DNA of 64,000 nucleotides, from contig NZ_CP083760.1 of NCBI RefSeq assembly GCF_020149915.1, forward strand, positions 434,001 to 498,000, read 5' to 3'. A program made the translations under genes and the position numbers. Shown one piece after another: positions 18,701 through 28,179 of this stretch; within the stretch, counting starts at the first letter, position 1; each line of letters begins with the position of its first letter. The DNA comes from Candidatus Sulfidibacterium hydrothermale (lineage in GTDB: Bacteria; Bacteroidota; Bacteroidia; Bacteroidales; F082). Below the pieces are notes generated by a model, which was not told the origin of the DNA, did no database searches, and saw only the letters and a program-made list of their open reading frames with translations.

Positions 18701-21201
18701 GGTTCGGGAGATGCAATGCCCACAAATGTGCGGAACGGAGCATACAAAAAGCTTTTTTGGTCGATACTAAACCGGCCGCCGGCTTCAAATACTTTAGCTA
18801 CGAAAGTCAGTCTCAGCATTCCCGGGAGACCGGATTTTTCCGGAAGGTCAATTTTAAACCGGGCTTTCCCTTCATTGTTCAGTTTTCCTTCAAAAACCGG
18901 TTCTTCTTCCGGAGAAAAGACCTTTGCCGGATCATCAAAAACATAATTTTTATATCCTTTAAACCGGGTTTTTGTCACGGTCATATTTTCTGTAACGGAA
19001 GCTTTCAATCCGGATGCTATTCCTCCGTTTAGCCAAACAGACTGTAAGGTCATATAAGGACTGCTTTCAGGAGTAAACCGGTCTCCGGGTGCGATAAAAT
19101 TAATTTTCAAACGGTTGGGTAAAACGGTTTCTATTCGCAGGTTTTTCGTAAACCGGTGGTTTCCCACTTTAGCCACAGCCCGCCATATTCCGGTAGGTGC
19201 ATCTGTTGTAGTAGGGATTTTAAAGACATAAAAACCATTGATTCCCCGGGTCGAAACACGGGTAAAAACTTTTTTATCCCGTGCATTGTAAACCGAGAAT
19301 TTCACCGGAAAATCAGCGGGTAAGATTTTCTGATTGTCTTGCATGACAAAAGTTAAGAATAGGGTGTCTCCCGGACGCCATACGCCTCTTTCGCCGAAAA
19401 TCATTCCTTTTAACCCTTTTTCCGTTTTTGTTCCGGAAGTATTGAATTTACTGTACGATAAAGCATCGCCGCCGGTAAGTTTCAAATAAGCAAACTGATT
19501 TTTTTGGTGGGCAACGAGCAGAAAAGGTTTCTTGTCGGCAGTTATTTTTGCTTCTCCTTGCCGGTTGGTAACGGCCGAGGCTATTTTTTGGTTTTGATAG
19601 GTGTAGAGGGTCAGTTTGACTTTGTTCAGCGGTTTGGCTGAAATCAGATCGCGGGCAAAAATGAGAAAATCATGAGGCCCTGAATTTTTTACCGTTAGTC
19701 CGATATTGGTAGCCAGGAAGTTTTTGGTTTTAAAACGGTTGGATGTATAATAAGAAATGTCACACGGATTATCACGGTTCATCCACCGGTAATTTTCCGG
19801 ATAGTAATAGGAAGAAGCATAATAGGCTGTACTGTCGAAAGAGGTTTCTGCAGTATCGTTTTTACTGCATTCCAATAGGGAATAAGACGGGCGAAAACGC
19901 AAACTGATCCGGTAAATGGCGCCCGGATCGGCCTGGACCATTTTACTCAGGTCTATGGCAAAGCTTTTCCATTTATTATCTGCTTTTTCATTCTTATCGG
20001 CCAAAACAATGTGATGATGGTAAATGTATTCGCCCACACGACGCAGGGTCCAGTTATCGCCTTCCGACAAATCGTCGTCCTGTAAGAACTGGGGAACATT
20101 ATTGGCAAAGATTTTAAATACAATTACGTCAACAGCCTGCAGGTTAATGGTTTCAAAAGGAATGATCCATTTTTCTTTTCCGGGAAGAATATTTCCTTTT
20201 CCGATAAAACGAACCTGTGGCGGAGCCATTTTGAAATACGGATTCAGAACATAATCCCGAATTAAAGTGTAACCCTGAACACTCCGGATGCTTTTCTTGA
20301 TGATCAGTTTATGTCTTCCGTTGAGTTGTGTCTTCGGGTAAATATTGACCGTGTTGTCTTTTACACTTAAATCCAGCGGTTTCCCGTCGGCAAAATAAAT
20401 GAGACCGTTTAAATTTTGCTGAGGTGCAATACGGTCGGAAAAGACAAGTTCAAGATGCAGTTGGGGTTTTTGTATCAGGTTGTATTGCAAAAACATGAAT
20501 TTCTTTACCGACGGAACCAGATAACTCTTGGTAAGAACGACAGGGGCTCCCAAAGATTTCCCGTTTAAAACGACTTTTATTTTTTGAGGCTGGTCGGTTC
20601 GTTCAATGCTGTCCACGGTAACCATAAAGTGACGGTTATTAATTTCCGATATTCGAACCGGCAATGCTTTGTCTGCCTGAAAAGCCGAAAGAGATTTTTT
20701 TAGTTTGGCTGCATCAACAAATCCCGAAGCGTAGATGTCACCGGAAACACGGGCGTAAGCTTTCCTGTTTACCTTGAAGGGGGTCATCTGTCGCAGCTGC
20801 AGCGATAATTCCAGCGGAAGGGTTTGAATACTAAAGCGGAAAGTTTTCCTGTCGGGATGGTTGAATAATTTGTCCAAATGAAGGGTTACTTCGTATTTTT
20901 GGTGAAAAGCCAGTGCTTTTTCCGGCTGAAAAACGATGGTTTTTTCCGATACCCGGTAAATGTTTCCTTTTACTGCCGGTTGAATGGTAATAATGGAGGC
21001 AGCTTTTACGGAAGATAAGTCTTTCAGCTTTTCCGGTACCTTGGTAAACGTGATGGTCAGGGCCGCATCGGGCTGAAAATATTTACCGGATGGATAACTG
21101 GCAATGAGTTTTTCCTGTACTGATTGGTTTTTTTGGTTGCCACAAGCGGCAAAAAATAAAACGGCAAAAAGAAGTAGAATTCTCTGAGAAAAAGTTTTCA
21201 T
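15718..21201 (-). CDS. Alpha-2-macroglobulin family lipoprotein with thioester
   Basis: A giant 1827-residue lipoprotein: signal peptide ending LFFAAC with Cys20. The order of domains is a series of macroglobulin beta-sandwiches (about 30-900, including the KGMIFGERGVWRPGDTLFL segment typical of MG3 near 590), an alpha-2-macroglobulin central region (LDLTHFKTPSLHDYFY near 1105), and a thioester-containing helical domain. The reactive motif CIEQ is intact at 1378-1381, so this copy can probably trap proteases covalently. Bacterial members are thought to protect the envelope by trapping invading proteases, often together with penicillin-binding protein 1C. No pbpC lies next to it here. A -7 element is at 21305-21312. 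Confidence 0.95.
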   Translation of the reverse strand: MKTFSQRILLLFAVLFFAACGNQKNQSVQEKLIASYPSGKYFQPDAALTITFTKVPEKLKDLSSVKAASIITIQPAVKGNIYRVSEKTIVFQPEKALAFHQKYEVTLHLDKLFNHPDRKTFRFSIQTLPLELSLQLRQMTPFKVNRKAYARVSGDIYASGFVDAAKLKKSLSAFQADKALPVRISEINNRHFMVTVDSIERTDQPQKIKVVLNGKSLGAPVVLTKSYLVPSVKKFMFLQYNLIQKPQLHLELVFSDRIAPQQNLNGLIYFADGKPLDLSVKDNTVNIYPKTQLNGRHKLIIKKSIRSVQGYTLIRDYVLNPYFKMAPPQVRFIGKGNILPGKEKWIIPFETINLQAVDVIVFKIFANNVPQFLQDDDLSEGDNWTLRRVGEYIYHHHIVLADKNEKADNKWKSFAIDLSKMVQADPGAIYRISLRFRPSYSLLECSKNDTAETSFDSTAYYASSYYYPENYRWMNRDNPCDISYYTSNRFKTKNFLATNIGLTVKNSGPHDFLIFARDLISAKPLNKVKLTLYTYQNQKIASAVTNRQGEAKITADKKPFLLVAHQKNQFAYLKLTGGDALSYSKFNTSGTKTEKGLKGMIFGERGVWRPGDTLFLTFVMQDNQKILPADFPVKFSVYNARDKKVFTRVSTRGINGFYVFKIPTTTDAPTGIWRAVAKVGNHRFTKNLRIETVLPNRLKINFIAPGDRFTPESSPYMTLQSVWLNGGIASGLKASVTENMTVTKTRFKGYKNYVFDDPAKVFSPEEEPVFEGKLNNEGKARFKIDLPEKSGLPGMLRLTFVAKVFEAGGRFSIDQKSFLYAPFRTFVGIASPEPGNNGYLETGKPQKFKVATVDFAGHKVSVKKLKVEIYKLDWSWWYNSNNSNLASYISRNYKSRITSKIIHTSNGTGSFTFRVNYPQWGRYYIRVSDLKGGHSTGTIVYFDWPSSYGRKNRSQGDATLLSLSADKPVYHPGDEAVVSFPTPKGSRVLVSMEKNNRILKTWWKDAVSTQTSIRFKVTKAMTPNIYIYVSVIQPHLQTQNDLPIRAYGVIPIKVEDPKTFLYPKISMPDKLKPDQPYQITVSEARHRKMTYVLAVVDEGLLDLTHFKTPSLHDYFYRKEALAVNTWDYYNDVIGAYGIRLSQVFAIGGGNSVRELGRKKLNRFHPVVTFLGPFTLPKGSRGQTHKLKMPNYMGAVRVMVIAGNGRGAYGKTEKTVKVKQPLMVLASMPRALQPGETMNLPVTIFALEKSVQKVKLQVSGNALFSIQPKEQIVDFQQPGQKIALVRVKVNSQTGTGKVMIRVSSGNEKASYTVTVPVRNPNKRVYHTKNYSLDAGQTVRTKPDLVPGTSAGKMAFTVSKIPPVNLEKRLQYLIQYPYGCIEQTVSSAFVQLYLNRLTQLSGNQQSKIEKDENHAIQQLLEMQAYNGGFPYWPGGTTISDWGTSYAGNYLLLAKENGYYVPAEMLNRWILYQQKTANEWSGKTNRYGRYIDDLNQAYRLYTLALAGKPAMSAMNRMRGMQHLSSAALLRLAAAYALLNEQNAAKMLLQQVKNSPKEETNDWDISFGSTVRNEALALETWLLTGNKTKAFPLFTDIAGALGSDQWMSTQTTAYALYAVALFAGNQSGEQSFTFKWKYGNTKATAQSEKPVYLKTLTPQPGKTLSVQNTSQQTLFLNVETSGIPLPGKIVNEQQNLRLKVTYYDMNGHAISPEDLKQGKDFYAKVDVFNPTLRNVKNMALTFVVPSGWEILNTRMLDVGNNLHSSSYDYLDIRDDRVNIFFSLDYKSKKHFYILLNASYPGTFFLPPVSCQAMYDHSIQATMGGGTVKVNN

Positions 21202-21304
21202 GGGGTTAAATTTATTTTATTCTTTTCTTAGGTTTAAAACAAATATTTCTGTATCTGTGGGACTTTTGAATTGTTTTATCTTTTTTAGAAGAAACAATAT
21301 ATCA

Positions 21305-21312
21305 CAAAGATA
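21305..21312 (-). promoter_or_regulatory. Bacteroidota -7 element (TATCTTTG) for the A2M gene
   Basis: Reads TATCTTTG on the minus strand, about 100 bases before the A2M ATG, with TTGG/TTTG sequence 15-20 bases upstream. Confidence 0.55.
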
Positions 21313-21440
21313 AAAAAATAGTCAGGCAAACCAATTTAAAGGAATTTGCTGAAGAAGTTAAAATAAAAAGGTTTCTTTATTTTCCGACTGTTTTTTGGGT
21401 ATCAAACGGGTATTGAAAGTTGTATGTATCCTGACCGGTA

Positions 21441-24400
21441 TTACTCCTCTATTTTTGCTTTGTCGTATTGATAATCATCAAACTTTACTTTAAACAACAG
21501 GGCATAAACAACAGGAACGTACAACAGGATGATAACGGTTCCGAAAGTAAGACCGAAAATAATAGCCAAAGACAAAGGCTGCCATAGCAAGCCGCCACTA
21601 ATCAACAAGGGTAACATTCCCAGCGAAGTGGTCAGGGTGGTTAAAATTACAGGACGGAATTTATGATTGGCTGCTTTTATAATTGCATCCTGTTCGGAGA
21701 GTTCCGGGTTTTCCTCTTTTTCACCCCCGATTCTGTCGATAAGTATGATGGCATTATTGATAACAATACCTGCCAGCGCAATAATTCCCAATATACCGAA
21801 GAAGCTGACAAAAGTACCCCCGATATACCATCCGATAACCACACCGATTACTCCGAGAGGAATGGTAGAATAAACAATGAGTGATTTTCTGATGGAATTA
21901 AACTGCAATACCAGCAGGATTAAAATAATCCCGAATGAGAGGGGCAACCAATCGACAATTGCTCCCAGGTTCTCGTTTTTATCTTCATCTTCCCCGCCAA
22001 ACGAATAATTATATCCGGTACCCCAACTTATTTTTTGTTCGTTTAGCCAGCCTTCGATGCTTTTAAATATATCCTTTGCCGAATATCCGCTTTCCAGATA
22101 ACTGCCCACGGTTGTTGTCCGTTTCAAATCTTTGCGTATGATTTTTGCAAATTGCCAATCAACTACCACTTTGGCAACATGAGAAAGCTGTACATTTTTT
22201 CGTGTAACCGGCGAAAAAATATTGTAACTCTCAATTTTTTCAATATCGTATTTATCGCTGTTTTTTGCTTTTACGTAAATAGGTATGCTCTTGTCTTTTT
22301 CTCTGAAGTTGTCCACTTTAAACCCAGATAATCCGGCATTTAAAGCCATTGCAATATCCATATTGGTAAGACCTGCCCGCTGTGCTTTGTCTTCGTTGAT
22401 TTTAACCGTCAGTTTTTTGATTTTCGGGCCCCAGTCGTCTGTTATATTTTTCGTCCCCGGTATTTGTACCAGTTTTTCTTTAACGGCTTTGGCAATAGCC
22501 GCTAACTTTTCGGGGTTTTTACCTGAGATACGGATTTCGACCGGCGTACCCGATGCTCCGGCTCCTGTCAGCCGGTTTACACGAATATCCGCATCGGGGA
22601 AATTGTTAAAACAGTATTTGTCCAGTTTCCTGATTACATAATCATTATCAAGGTCTCCTGTGGTATTCAGTAGCATGTGTGCATAACTCGATATGGCTTC
22701 ATTTTTAAAGTATCCTAAATCATAAGGTTCCGGGCCTTCTCCAATAAAAGAAGAGTAATCCAGCACCCCGCGTGATCTGTTTTTAGAAACAATCAAAGAG
22801 TCCTGAATATACTTTTCAATTTTGGCAACAGCCGCATCCGTAATTTCAATTTTTGTACCTGTCGGGAATATGACATCAACGGTTACAAGATTACGGTCGC
22901 TGTCGGGTACCAGCTTAAACGGTAGAAACGGCATCAAAATAATTGAAAGGATAAACAAAACGAAGATAAGGATGACAAAAGGAACTTGTGCCTTAGTCAA
23001 TACCCTGACCAATAATTTATTATACCATGCGTTTATCCGGCTCATCATCCGGTCAACAAAGCTCCCTTTTTTTTCTTTCATTTTGATTTTAAACATAATC
23101 AAAGCCAGCAGAGGTACGAAGGTAAAGGTCAGAAACCACGAACTGAGAAGAGAGATGGAAACCACGGAAAACAACGGGGATGCCATTTCTCCCATGGGAG
23201 TTTCTGCCAGGGCAAATGATAAAAATGCCGCCGATGTGGTGAGTGTTGAAATCAATAGTGGAATCATCAACATCCGGCAGGAATCAACGGCAGCCTTAAA
23301 TGTTGATTGTCCGCTTTGTACCCGAACCAATATCTGCTCGGCCATAACAATCCCGTTGTCGACAAACAATCCGAGAGAAATAATCAATGCGGCAAGCGAT
23401 ACTTTGTTCAATCCCAAATCGAACAAATGCATAAAAAAGAAAGTGCTCAGAATGACCATCGGAACAAGGGTTGCAACCAACGAACCGGTCCTAAATCCTA
23501 AAAAGAACAGCATGACGGTAAGCACAATGATTACCGATTGCAATAAGCTGATTAAGAAATTATTCACCTGTTTATTTACAATATGGTCCTGCGATGCTAT
23601 CCTGACAAGTTCCACACCAAGCGGTAAAGTTCGGTTGATTTGGGGGATTATTTTATCCACTTCTTTACCCAGCCGGACAATATTGGCTCCTTTTTTTAAG
23701 GATATAAACAGAGCAATGGCATTTTTTCCGTTTACACGGACAATATTCTCCTTCGGATGAATATAGTCACTGTATATATTGGCAATATCTCCCAGAAAGA
23801 TGGTAGACCCGGTACCGGTAGGAATTAATGTTTTTTTCAAGTCTTCGATTGACTGATAACTGCCTGTAGGTTCAAGAATAATTCTTTTTTTACCCACGTT
23901 TACCACCCCGGCCGGATACAAAATATTAGTAGAGGAGATAATCCCGGCTAAGCGTTTTACATTCAGGCCGTAACGCGACAGCTGCTGATCGTCAAACGCC
24001 ACAATGATCCGCTCTTCCTGGACCCCTCCGTATTTGACTTTGGCCGCATCGGGCAAAAGCAGTAACTTATCACGAATTTCTTTGGCATAATCTTCCAGTA
24101 CGTTATAAGGAACACCATCGCTTTCTACGCCAAGTATAATACCAAAAACGGTTCCTATATCTTTATCTTTAACGATGGGGCCTACAATATTTTTTGGCAA
24201 CGTTGGTTTGACTTCATTCATTTTATCTTTCAGCTCATCCCAAACCGGTTGCAGTTCATCGCCACTCACATTATCTTTAAGTTGTACAGTGATTACAGAC
24301 AATCCCGTCCGCGATTCGCTCTCAATACTTTTCACTTCTGCCATCTCCCGGATTGCTTCTTCCAGCTTTTCTGTTACCAGCGATTCTACCTCCGCCGGCG

Positions 24401-24563
24401 AAGCTCCGGGAAAACGGGTGACAACCGATGCTATACGGATGGTATAAGGGGGCATACTGTCTCTGGAAAGGTCAAAATAGTTGCTTATACCAACAATGCT
24501 AACTAAAAGGAGTACGATTATTGCTATACGGTTGTTTTTGAGTGTTATTTCTGTTAAATTCAT
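21441..24563 (-). CDS. RND efflux permease (AcrB-like), pump 1
   Basis: A full-length 1040-residue inner-membrane RND transporter with 12 membrane helices and two large periplasmic loops. The N-terminal amphipathic helix (LKNNRIAIIVLLLVSIVGI) and SRFPGASPAEVE-like porter segment are typical of the HAE1 branch. The proton-relay sites are unusual: TM4 reads VDNGIVM with Asp402-Asn403 where AcrB has two Asp, and TM10 reads VINNAI with Asn936 where AcrB has Lys940. It is the last gene of a tripartite operon with a lipoprotein adaptor and a TolC-like protein. Substrate is not predictable; heavy-metal CusA-type export is not supported by obvious Met clusters. Confidence 0.93.
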   Translation of the reverse strand: MNLTEITLKNNRIAIIVLLLVSIVGISNYFDLSRDSMPPYTIRIASVVTRFPGASPAEVESLVTEKLEEAIREMAEVKSIESESRTGLSVITVQLKDNVSGDELQPVWDELKDKMNEVKPTLPKNIVGPIVKDKDIGTVFGIILGVESDGVPYNVLEDYAKEIRDKLLLLPDAAKVKYGGVQEERIIVAFDDQQLSRYGLNVKRLAGIISSTNILYPAGVVNVGKKRIILEPTGSYQSIEDLKKTLIPTGTGSTIFLGDIANIYSDYIHPKENIVRVNGKNAIALFISLKKGANIVRLGKEVDKIIPQINRTLPLGVELVRIASQDHIVNKQVNNFLISLLQSVIIVLTVMLFFLGFRTGSLVATLVPMVILSTFFFMHLFDLGLNKVSLAALIISLGLFVDNGIVMAEQILVRVQSGQSTFKAAVDSCRMLMIPLLISTLTTSAAFLSFALAETPMGEMASPLFSVVSISLLSSWFLTFTFVPLLALIMFKIKMKEKKGSFVDRMMSRINAWYNKLLVRVLTKAQVPFVILIFVLFILSIILMPFLPFKLVPDSDRNLVTVDVIFPTGTKIEITDAAVAKIEKYIQDSLIVSKNRSRGVLDYSSFIGEGPEPYDLGYFKNEAISSYAHMLLNTTGDLDNDYVIRKLDKYCFNNFPDADIRVNRLTGAGASGTPVEIRISGKNPEKLAAIAKAVKEKLVQIPGTKNITDDWGPKIKKLTVKINEDKAQRAGLTNMDIAMALNAGLSGFKVDNFREKDKSIPIYVKAKNSDKYDIEKIESYNIFSPVTRKNVQLSHVAKVVVDWQFAKIIRKDLKRTTTVGSYLESGYSAKDIFKSIEGWLNEQKISWGTGYNYSFGGEDEDKNENLGAIVDWLPLSFGIILILLVLQFNSIRKSLIVYSTIPLGVIGVVIGWYIGGTFVSFFGILGIIALAGIVINNAIILIDRIGGEKEENPELSEQDAIIKAANHKFRPVILTTLTTSLGMLPLLISGGLLWQPLSLAIIFGLTFGTVIILLYVPVVYALLFKVKFDDYQYDKAKIEE

Positions 24564-24640
24564 GTTATTCTTGATAAAATGTATTTTACTGTCTGTGCAA
24601 TATTACCGTTGATGAAAGCCATGTTGTTTACCCTCTGCAT

Positions 24641-25726
24641 TTACTGGTTTTTCAATAACTTTACTTTTCTGCCGTCATACATAAAATTCAATCCGGCAGT
24701 AATAATCGTATCGTTTGTGTTCAGCCCCTTTTTTATTTCATATCCCATCGAAGTCAATTTACCCAGTGTAACGTTTCGGCGTTTTGCCAAGTAAATTCCT
24801 TTTGTGTTGCTATGTTTGACTACATAAACAAAATCGCCGTCTTCGTCGTGAGCAACTGCATCGGGCGGTATAACAATTTCAGATCCGTTGTTTTGTCCGA
24901 GATCCATTTCAATGGTACAGGCCATTCCGGGCAGTATATCAACATATTTGTCTGTCAGATCAATGATAACAGGATATGTTGAAGCACCACCGGTGCTCCG
25001 TGCTATTTCGGAAATAACACCGTTAAATACTTTATCTGGTATTACCGTAAACTTGACTTTTACCTGTTGTCCCAGCTTTATTTTTTTTATCACATTTTCA
25101 GGTACTTGTGTTCTTAGCTCTGTCTTCCCGTTCGACGAAAAAATCAGCACTGGTCGGCCTGCGCCGATCATTTCGTTTTCTTTAGCCAGTATTTTTGAGA
25201 TAGTACCGGTAAAAGGAGCTTTTAGTTTTGTGTATTCCAATTGATTGCGGGCTGCACGCAGCTGCGATTCAGCTGTTTTTAACATGGCTTTGGCCGATTC
25301 GTACTGTGCTTTGGCTTTTTCAAAGTCGCTTAATGAAACGTTGTTATTGGCATAAAGTTTTTCTATACGATTAAATGCCGATCTGGCGCTTGATAATTGA
25401 ATCTCCGCATTCTTTTTAGCCACTTCGGCTTTTTGATAGTTAATGCGATAATCCTCACTGTTCAGATAGGCGATGGTTTTGCCCTTGCGTACTGTTTCCC
25501 CAAGTTTGTAAAGGATTTTTTCCAGTGTTCCTCCCACTTTAAAACTGAGTTTTGCCTCATGTTCCGCCTGTGATACTCCTGCAAAGGTACGCTTACCGGA
25601 TACCGACATTTCAGCAACGGGTTTATAAAAAACCGGACGTATAGCCTCTGTTTTTTCTACTTTTTGTTTGCATGAAACAAGAAAAATCATCGTTAGTGCT
25701 ACAAGGTAAATTCTTATTTTCTTCAT
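24641..25726 (-). CDS. RND periplasmic adaptor (membrane fusion protein), lipoprotein
   Basis: A 361-residue HlyD/MFP-family adaptor. I chose the ATG at 25726, which gives a lipoprotein signal ending IFLVSC (Cys19); an in-frame ATG nine codons upstream is also possible. Order: beta-barrel/lipoyl segment (KLSFKVGGTLEKILYKLGE), a coiled-coil hairpin from about 80 to 150 (rich in Ala, Lys, Glu), the second lipoyl half (LKAPFTGTISKIL), then a beta-barrel and membrane-proximal domain. It bridges the RND pump (77 bases downstream) and the TolC-fusion protein (stop 54 bases upstream of this ATG). Confidence 0.93.
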   Translation of the reverse strand: MKKIRIYLVALTMIFLVSCKQKVEKTEAIRPVFYKPVAEMSVSGKRTFAGVSQAEHEAKLSFKVGGTLEKILYKLGETVRKGKTIAYLNSEDYRINYQKAEVAKKNAEIQLSSARSAFNRIEKLYANNNVSLSDFEKAKAQYESAKAMLKTAESQLRAARNQLEYTKLKAPFTGTISKILAKENEMIGAGRPVLIFSSNGKTELRTQVPENVIKKIKLGQQVKVKFTVIPDKVFNGVISEIARSTGGASTYPVIIDLTDKYVDILPGMACTIEMDLGQNNGSEIVIPPDAVAHDEDGDFVYVVKHSNTKGIYLAKRRNVTLGKLTSMGYEIKKGLNTNDTIITAGLNFMYDGRKVKLLKNQ

Positions 25727-25779
25727 TATTGTTATTGTTTGAAAGCGATACATCTTTTTTGGTTGTTTTTGGATTACGG

Positions 25780-28128
25780 TTAATTCGTTGTTTTTTTCAG
25801 CAAAAAGCGCTCTAATCTTTTTGTATAAGCCATTTGCTCTTCTTCAGGACTTAAGAAAATAAATTTGCCCTGATATCGCTGCACTTGAATAAAGTCCAAC
25901 ACATATTGATAATAGGCGATATTGGCCAGATGTTTTATGCGGGTCATAACATTTTGAGCATCAATTAGCTGTATTGAATTGGCAGCTCCCCTGGAATAGG
26001 CATCCTGCACCGTTTTGTAGTTATCTTCTGCTGCTTTTGCCGCATTTTTCGACAATTCGAGCTCAAAGTAGGATGTCCTTAACTTCTGTACGCTTGTTCT
26101 GATCCCTACTTCAAGTTGGTTTATTAATTCATCTTTTTGGTTTTTTATTTTGTTCGTTTCTATTACAGACTTTTTTGCTTCTGCCGATGATTTTCCTCCC
26201 TGAAATATGGGGATTCTCAAACTAATACCAAGATTATACGTCATATCGTCGGGTGGGGGCGGAACAGGCATATTCGGCGGTTGAATGGTACCGTTTCTTA
26301 TAAATGCCTGCTCGGCTCCTGCTACCAGCGCCAGTTCAGGAATGTACCATTGCTTTTTGTAAAGCTTGCGTTTTCTGTTTATAATTTCTGCCAAAGCTTG
26401 CAGTTGTTGCAACTCAGGAGAATTTGTCTTCATCTCTTCGATGATGAACGAAGCATATTTCTCCGTAAGGTTGGGATTTTTAAAGATCCGGGTTAAGATG
26501 TCCTGATTGACCAAAATGGATTTATCTACCGAATCAGGAATGTTGATCGTGTTATCAATTTTGCTGTTGAGCTGCTGATTGATGTTATACATACTGGTTC
26601 GGTATGTTGTATAGGCATCATTGAATTTCATTTTGTTAAGATTCAATTCACTCACCCATCTGTTCACATCGGAAATACCGGTTTGTCCTGCTTTCTCTTT
26701 TGCTTTAGCCAGTTGCAGATTTTTCATGGTGGCATTAATGTTCTCGTTCTGTATCAGTAAATTGCTTTTAGAGAACAATAAACCTATATATGAACCCGAT
26801 ATCTTTGCAATAATGTCTAAAACGGTTTGGTCGTTATAAAATTTCTTATTGTCCAGCATCAGTTTGTTGATGGCAATATTTGCAATTGCGGATTCTGAAA
26901 AAATCACTTGCTTTAATGAGGCGGAACCGGTTAACGTAAAAGCGCCTCTTTGTCCCATAGATGCTTCCACCAAGTTATTGCTAAGCCATACGGTATTTCC
27001 GCCAACACTTACTTGCGGTAATATATTCGACTTGGCAATCCGGACATTCTTTTCTGCAATCTCAATATCCTTTTTTGCCATTTTCCCCTGTAGGTTATTT
27101 TCAAGTGCATCGGCTATTGCCAAACGGATATTTAATTTTTTTCCTGTCGGAAATTTGGTGGTGTTAAGCAATATGGATTCGTTGAGAAAGCTTGCCTTCG
27201 GAAATTTACCGATAACCCGAATACTGGCCATATTGACAATAGGAACCCGTTGGCTATTTACCGATACTGAAAGTTTTGCGGGGTTAGTCCCTTCGTATAT
27301 TTTCAGTACTCTTAAAGCGATCTGACGGGCTAACCGTTGAAATGTAAACTCCGGACTGAATGTTACTGTAGCGCCCAGGTTTAAGTAGGAAACCCCGCTT
27401 ACGGCAAGAGTAGGAATGTGTCGGCTGTTTAATTTATGGAATAATTTAGCCATTTCATCTTTGGAAAAACCTTCAAGAGGCAGAACCATTGCCGCATCAG
27501 TATTTTTAGGTAATTGCGATAGTACTGAAGCCGTATTGTTGCTAACCGGAATAAGCGAAACATTGATTTGTAAGTTGCTTTGTTTTAAATAATCCGTTAT
27601 TTCGGGAATTGATTTGATGAATGTTTCCGGTACCAAAACCGCAAGTTCATGTATCTCAAACATCTTAGCGAATCTCACGGCATCATTTTTCAACTGAATA
27701 ACCGGTTCGATATAAGTATAATTGTTTAACCCGGTTGTGTCGCTTTGTGTGATCGACTTATCAAGCAATCCTTTATCGAGAATATTTGCTGCAATAACCG
27801 GTTTAGAAAAAGACTTGTTTTTGGATATTTCAAGCGAAGAGAGGTAACCCAATGTTACAAGTATTGATACTGTAGGGTCCTCTAATAACAACTTGTTGTT
27901 TTGTTTTACTTTGGCGATCTCCCCGTTTGCACTCAATTCTTTAAATTTCACATTAACCCCAGGCCCCAACAATGCGGTTATTTCTTCTTTTAAATGGTTA
28001 TCAAGACGGTTCAGTTCCTCGGTATCGGCATCTTTGCTTATGCCTATAGTTATTGTTTGTTGTGCATATAGCTTTGCAGAAAAGGATATAAGAAATGCTG
28101 TTATAATAATGAGTATTCTGTTTTTCAT
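25780..28128 (-). CDS. TolC-family outer-membrane protein with N-terminal substrate-binding-like domain
   Basis: A 782-residue exported protein, about 350 residues longer than a usual TolC. After a signal peptide ending KLYAQ, residues about 25-330 resemble an ABC-type substrate-binding protein of the TrpX/ABC_sub_bind family: alternating strands and helices with ILVTLGYLSSLEI, KPVIAANILD and LAVLVPET segments and a second lobe (DAAMVLPLEGF, PTLAVSGVSYLNLGATV). Residues about 345-782 are a classical TolC repeat: long helices, coiled coil, and the GISLRIPIFQGGK strand. It heads the pump 1 operon (adaptor and permease follow). The added domain could select ligands in the periplasm. The fusion frame is continuous, with no sign of an assembly join. 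Confidence 0.85.
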   Translation of the reverse strand: MKNRILIIITAFLISFSAKLYAQQTITIGISKDADTEELNRLDNHLKEEITALLGPGVNVKFKELSANGEIAKVKQNNKLLLEDPTVSILVTLGYLSSLEISKNKSFSKPVIAANILDKGLLDKSITQSDTTGLNNYTYIEPVIQLKNDAVRFAKMFEIHELAVLVPETFIKSIPEITDYLKQSNLQINVSLIPVSNNTASVLSQLPKNTDAAMVLPLEGFSKDEMAKLFHKLNSRHIPTLAVSGVSYLNLGATVTFSPEFTFQRLARQIALRVLKIYEGTNPAKLSVSVNSQRVPIVNMASIRVIGKFPKASFLNESILLNTTKFPTGKKLNIRLAIADALENNLQGKMAKKDIEIAEKNVRIAKSNILPQVSVGGNTVWLSNNLVEASMGQRGAFTLTGSASLKQVIFSESAIANIAINKLMLDNKKFYNDQTVLDIIAKISGSYIGLLFSKSNLLIQNENINATMKNLQLAKAKEKAGQTGISDVNRWVSELNLNKMKFNDAYTTYRTSMYNINQQLNSKIDNTINIPDSVDKSILVNQDILTRIFKNPNLTEKYASFIIEEMKTNSPELQQLQALAEIINRKRKLYKKQWYIPELALVAGAEQAFIRNGTIQPPNMPVPPPPDDMTYNLGISLRIPIFQGGKSSAEAKKSVIETNKIKNQKDELINQLEVGIRTSVQKLRTSYFELELSKNAAKAAEDNYKTVQDAYSRGAANSIQLIDAQNVMTRIKHLANIAYYQYVLDFIQVQRYQGKFIFLSPEEEQMAYTKRLERFLLKKTTN

Positions 28129-28179
28129 TCGCTTAATGTTTATGATCTGTATATAATTGTCTCAGATATTGTCAGGTTT

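Noticed and set aside
21360-21383. AT-only inverted repeat after the pump 1 permease as a terminator
   Set aside because: The AAAATAAA/TTTATTTT stem has no GC pairs and is expected by chance in such AT-rich sequence.
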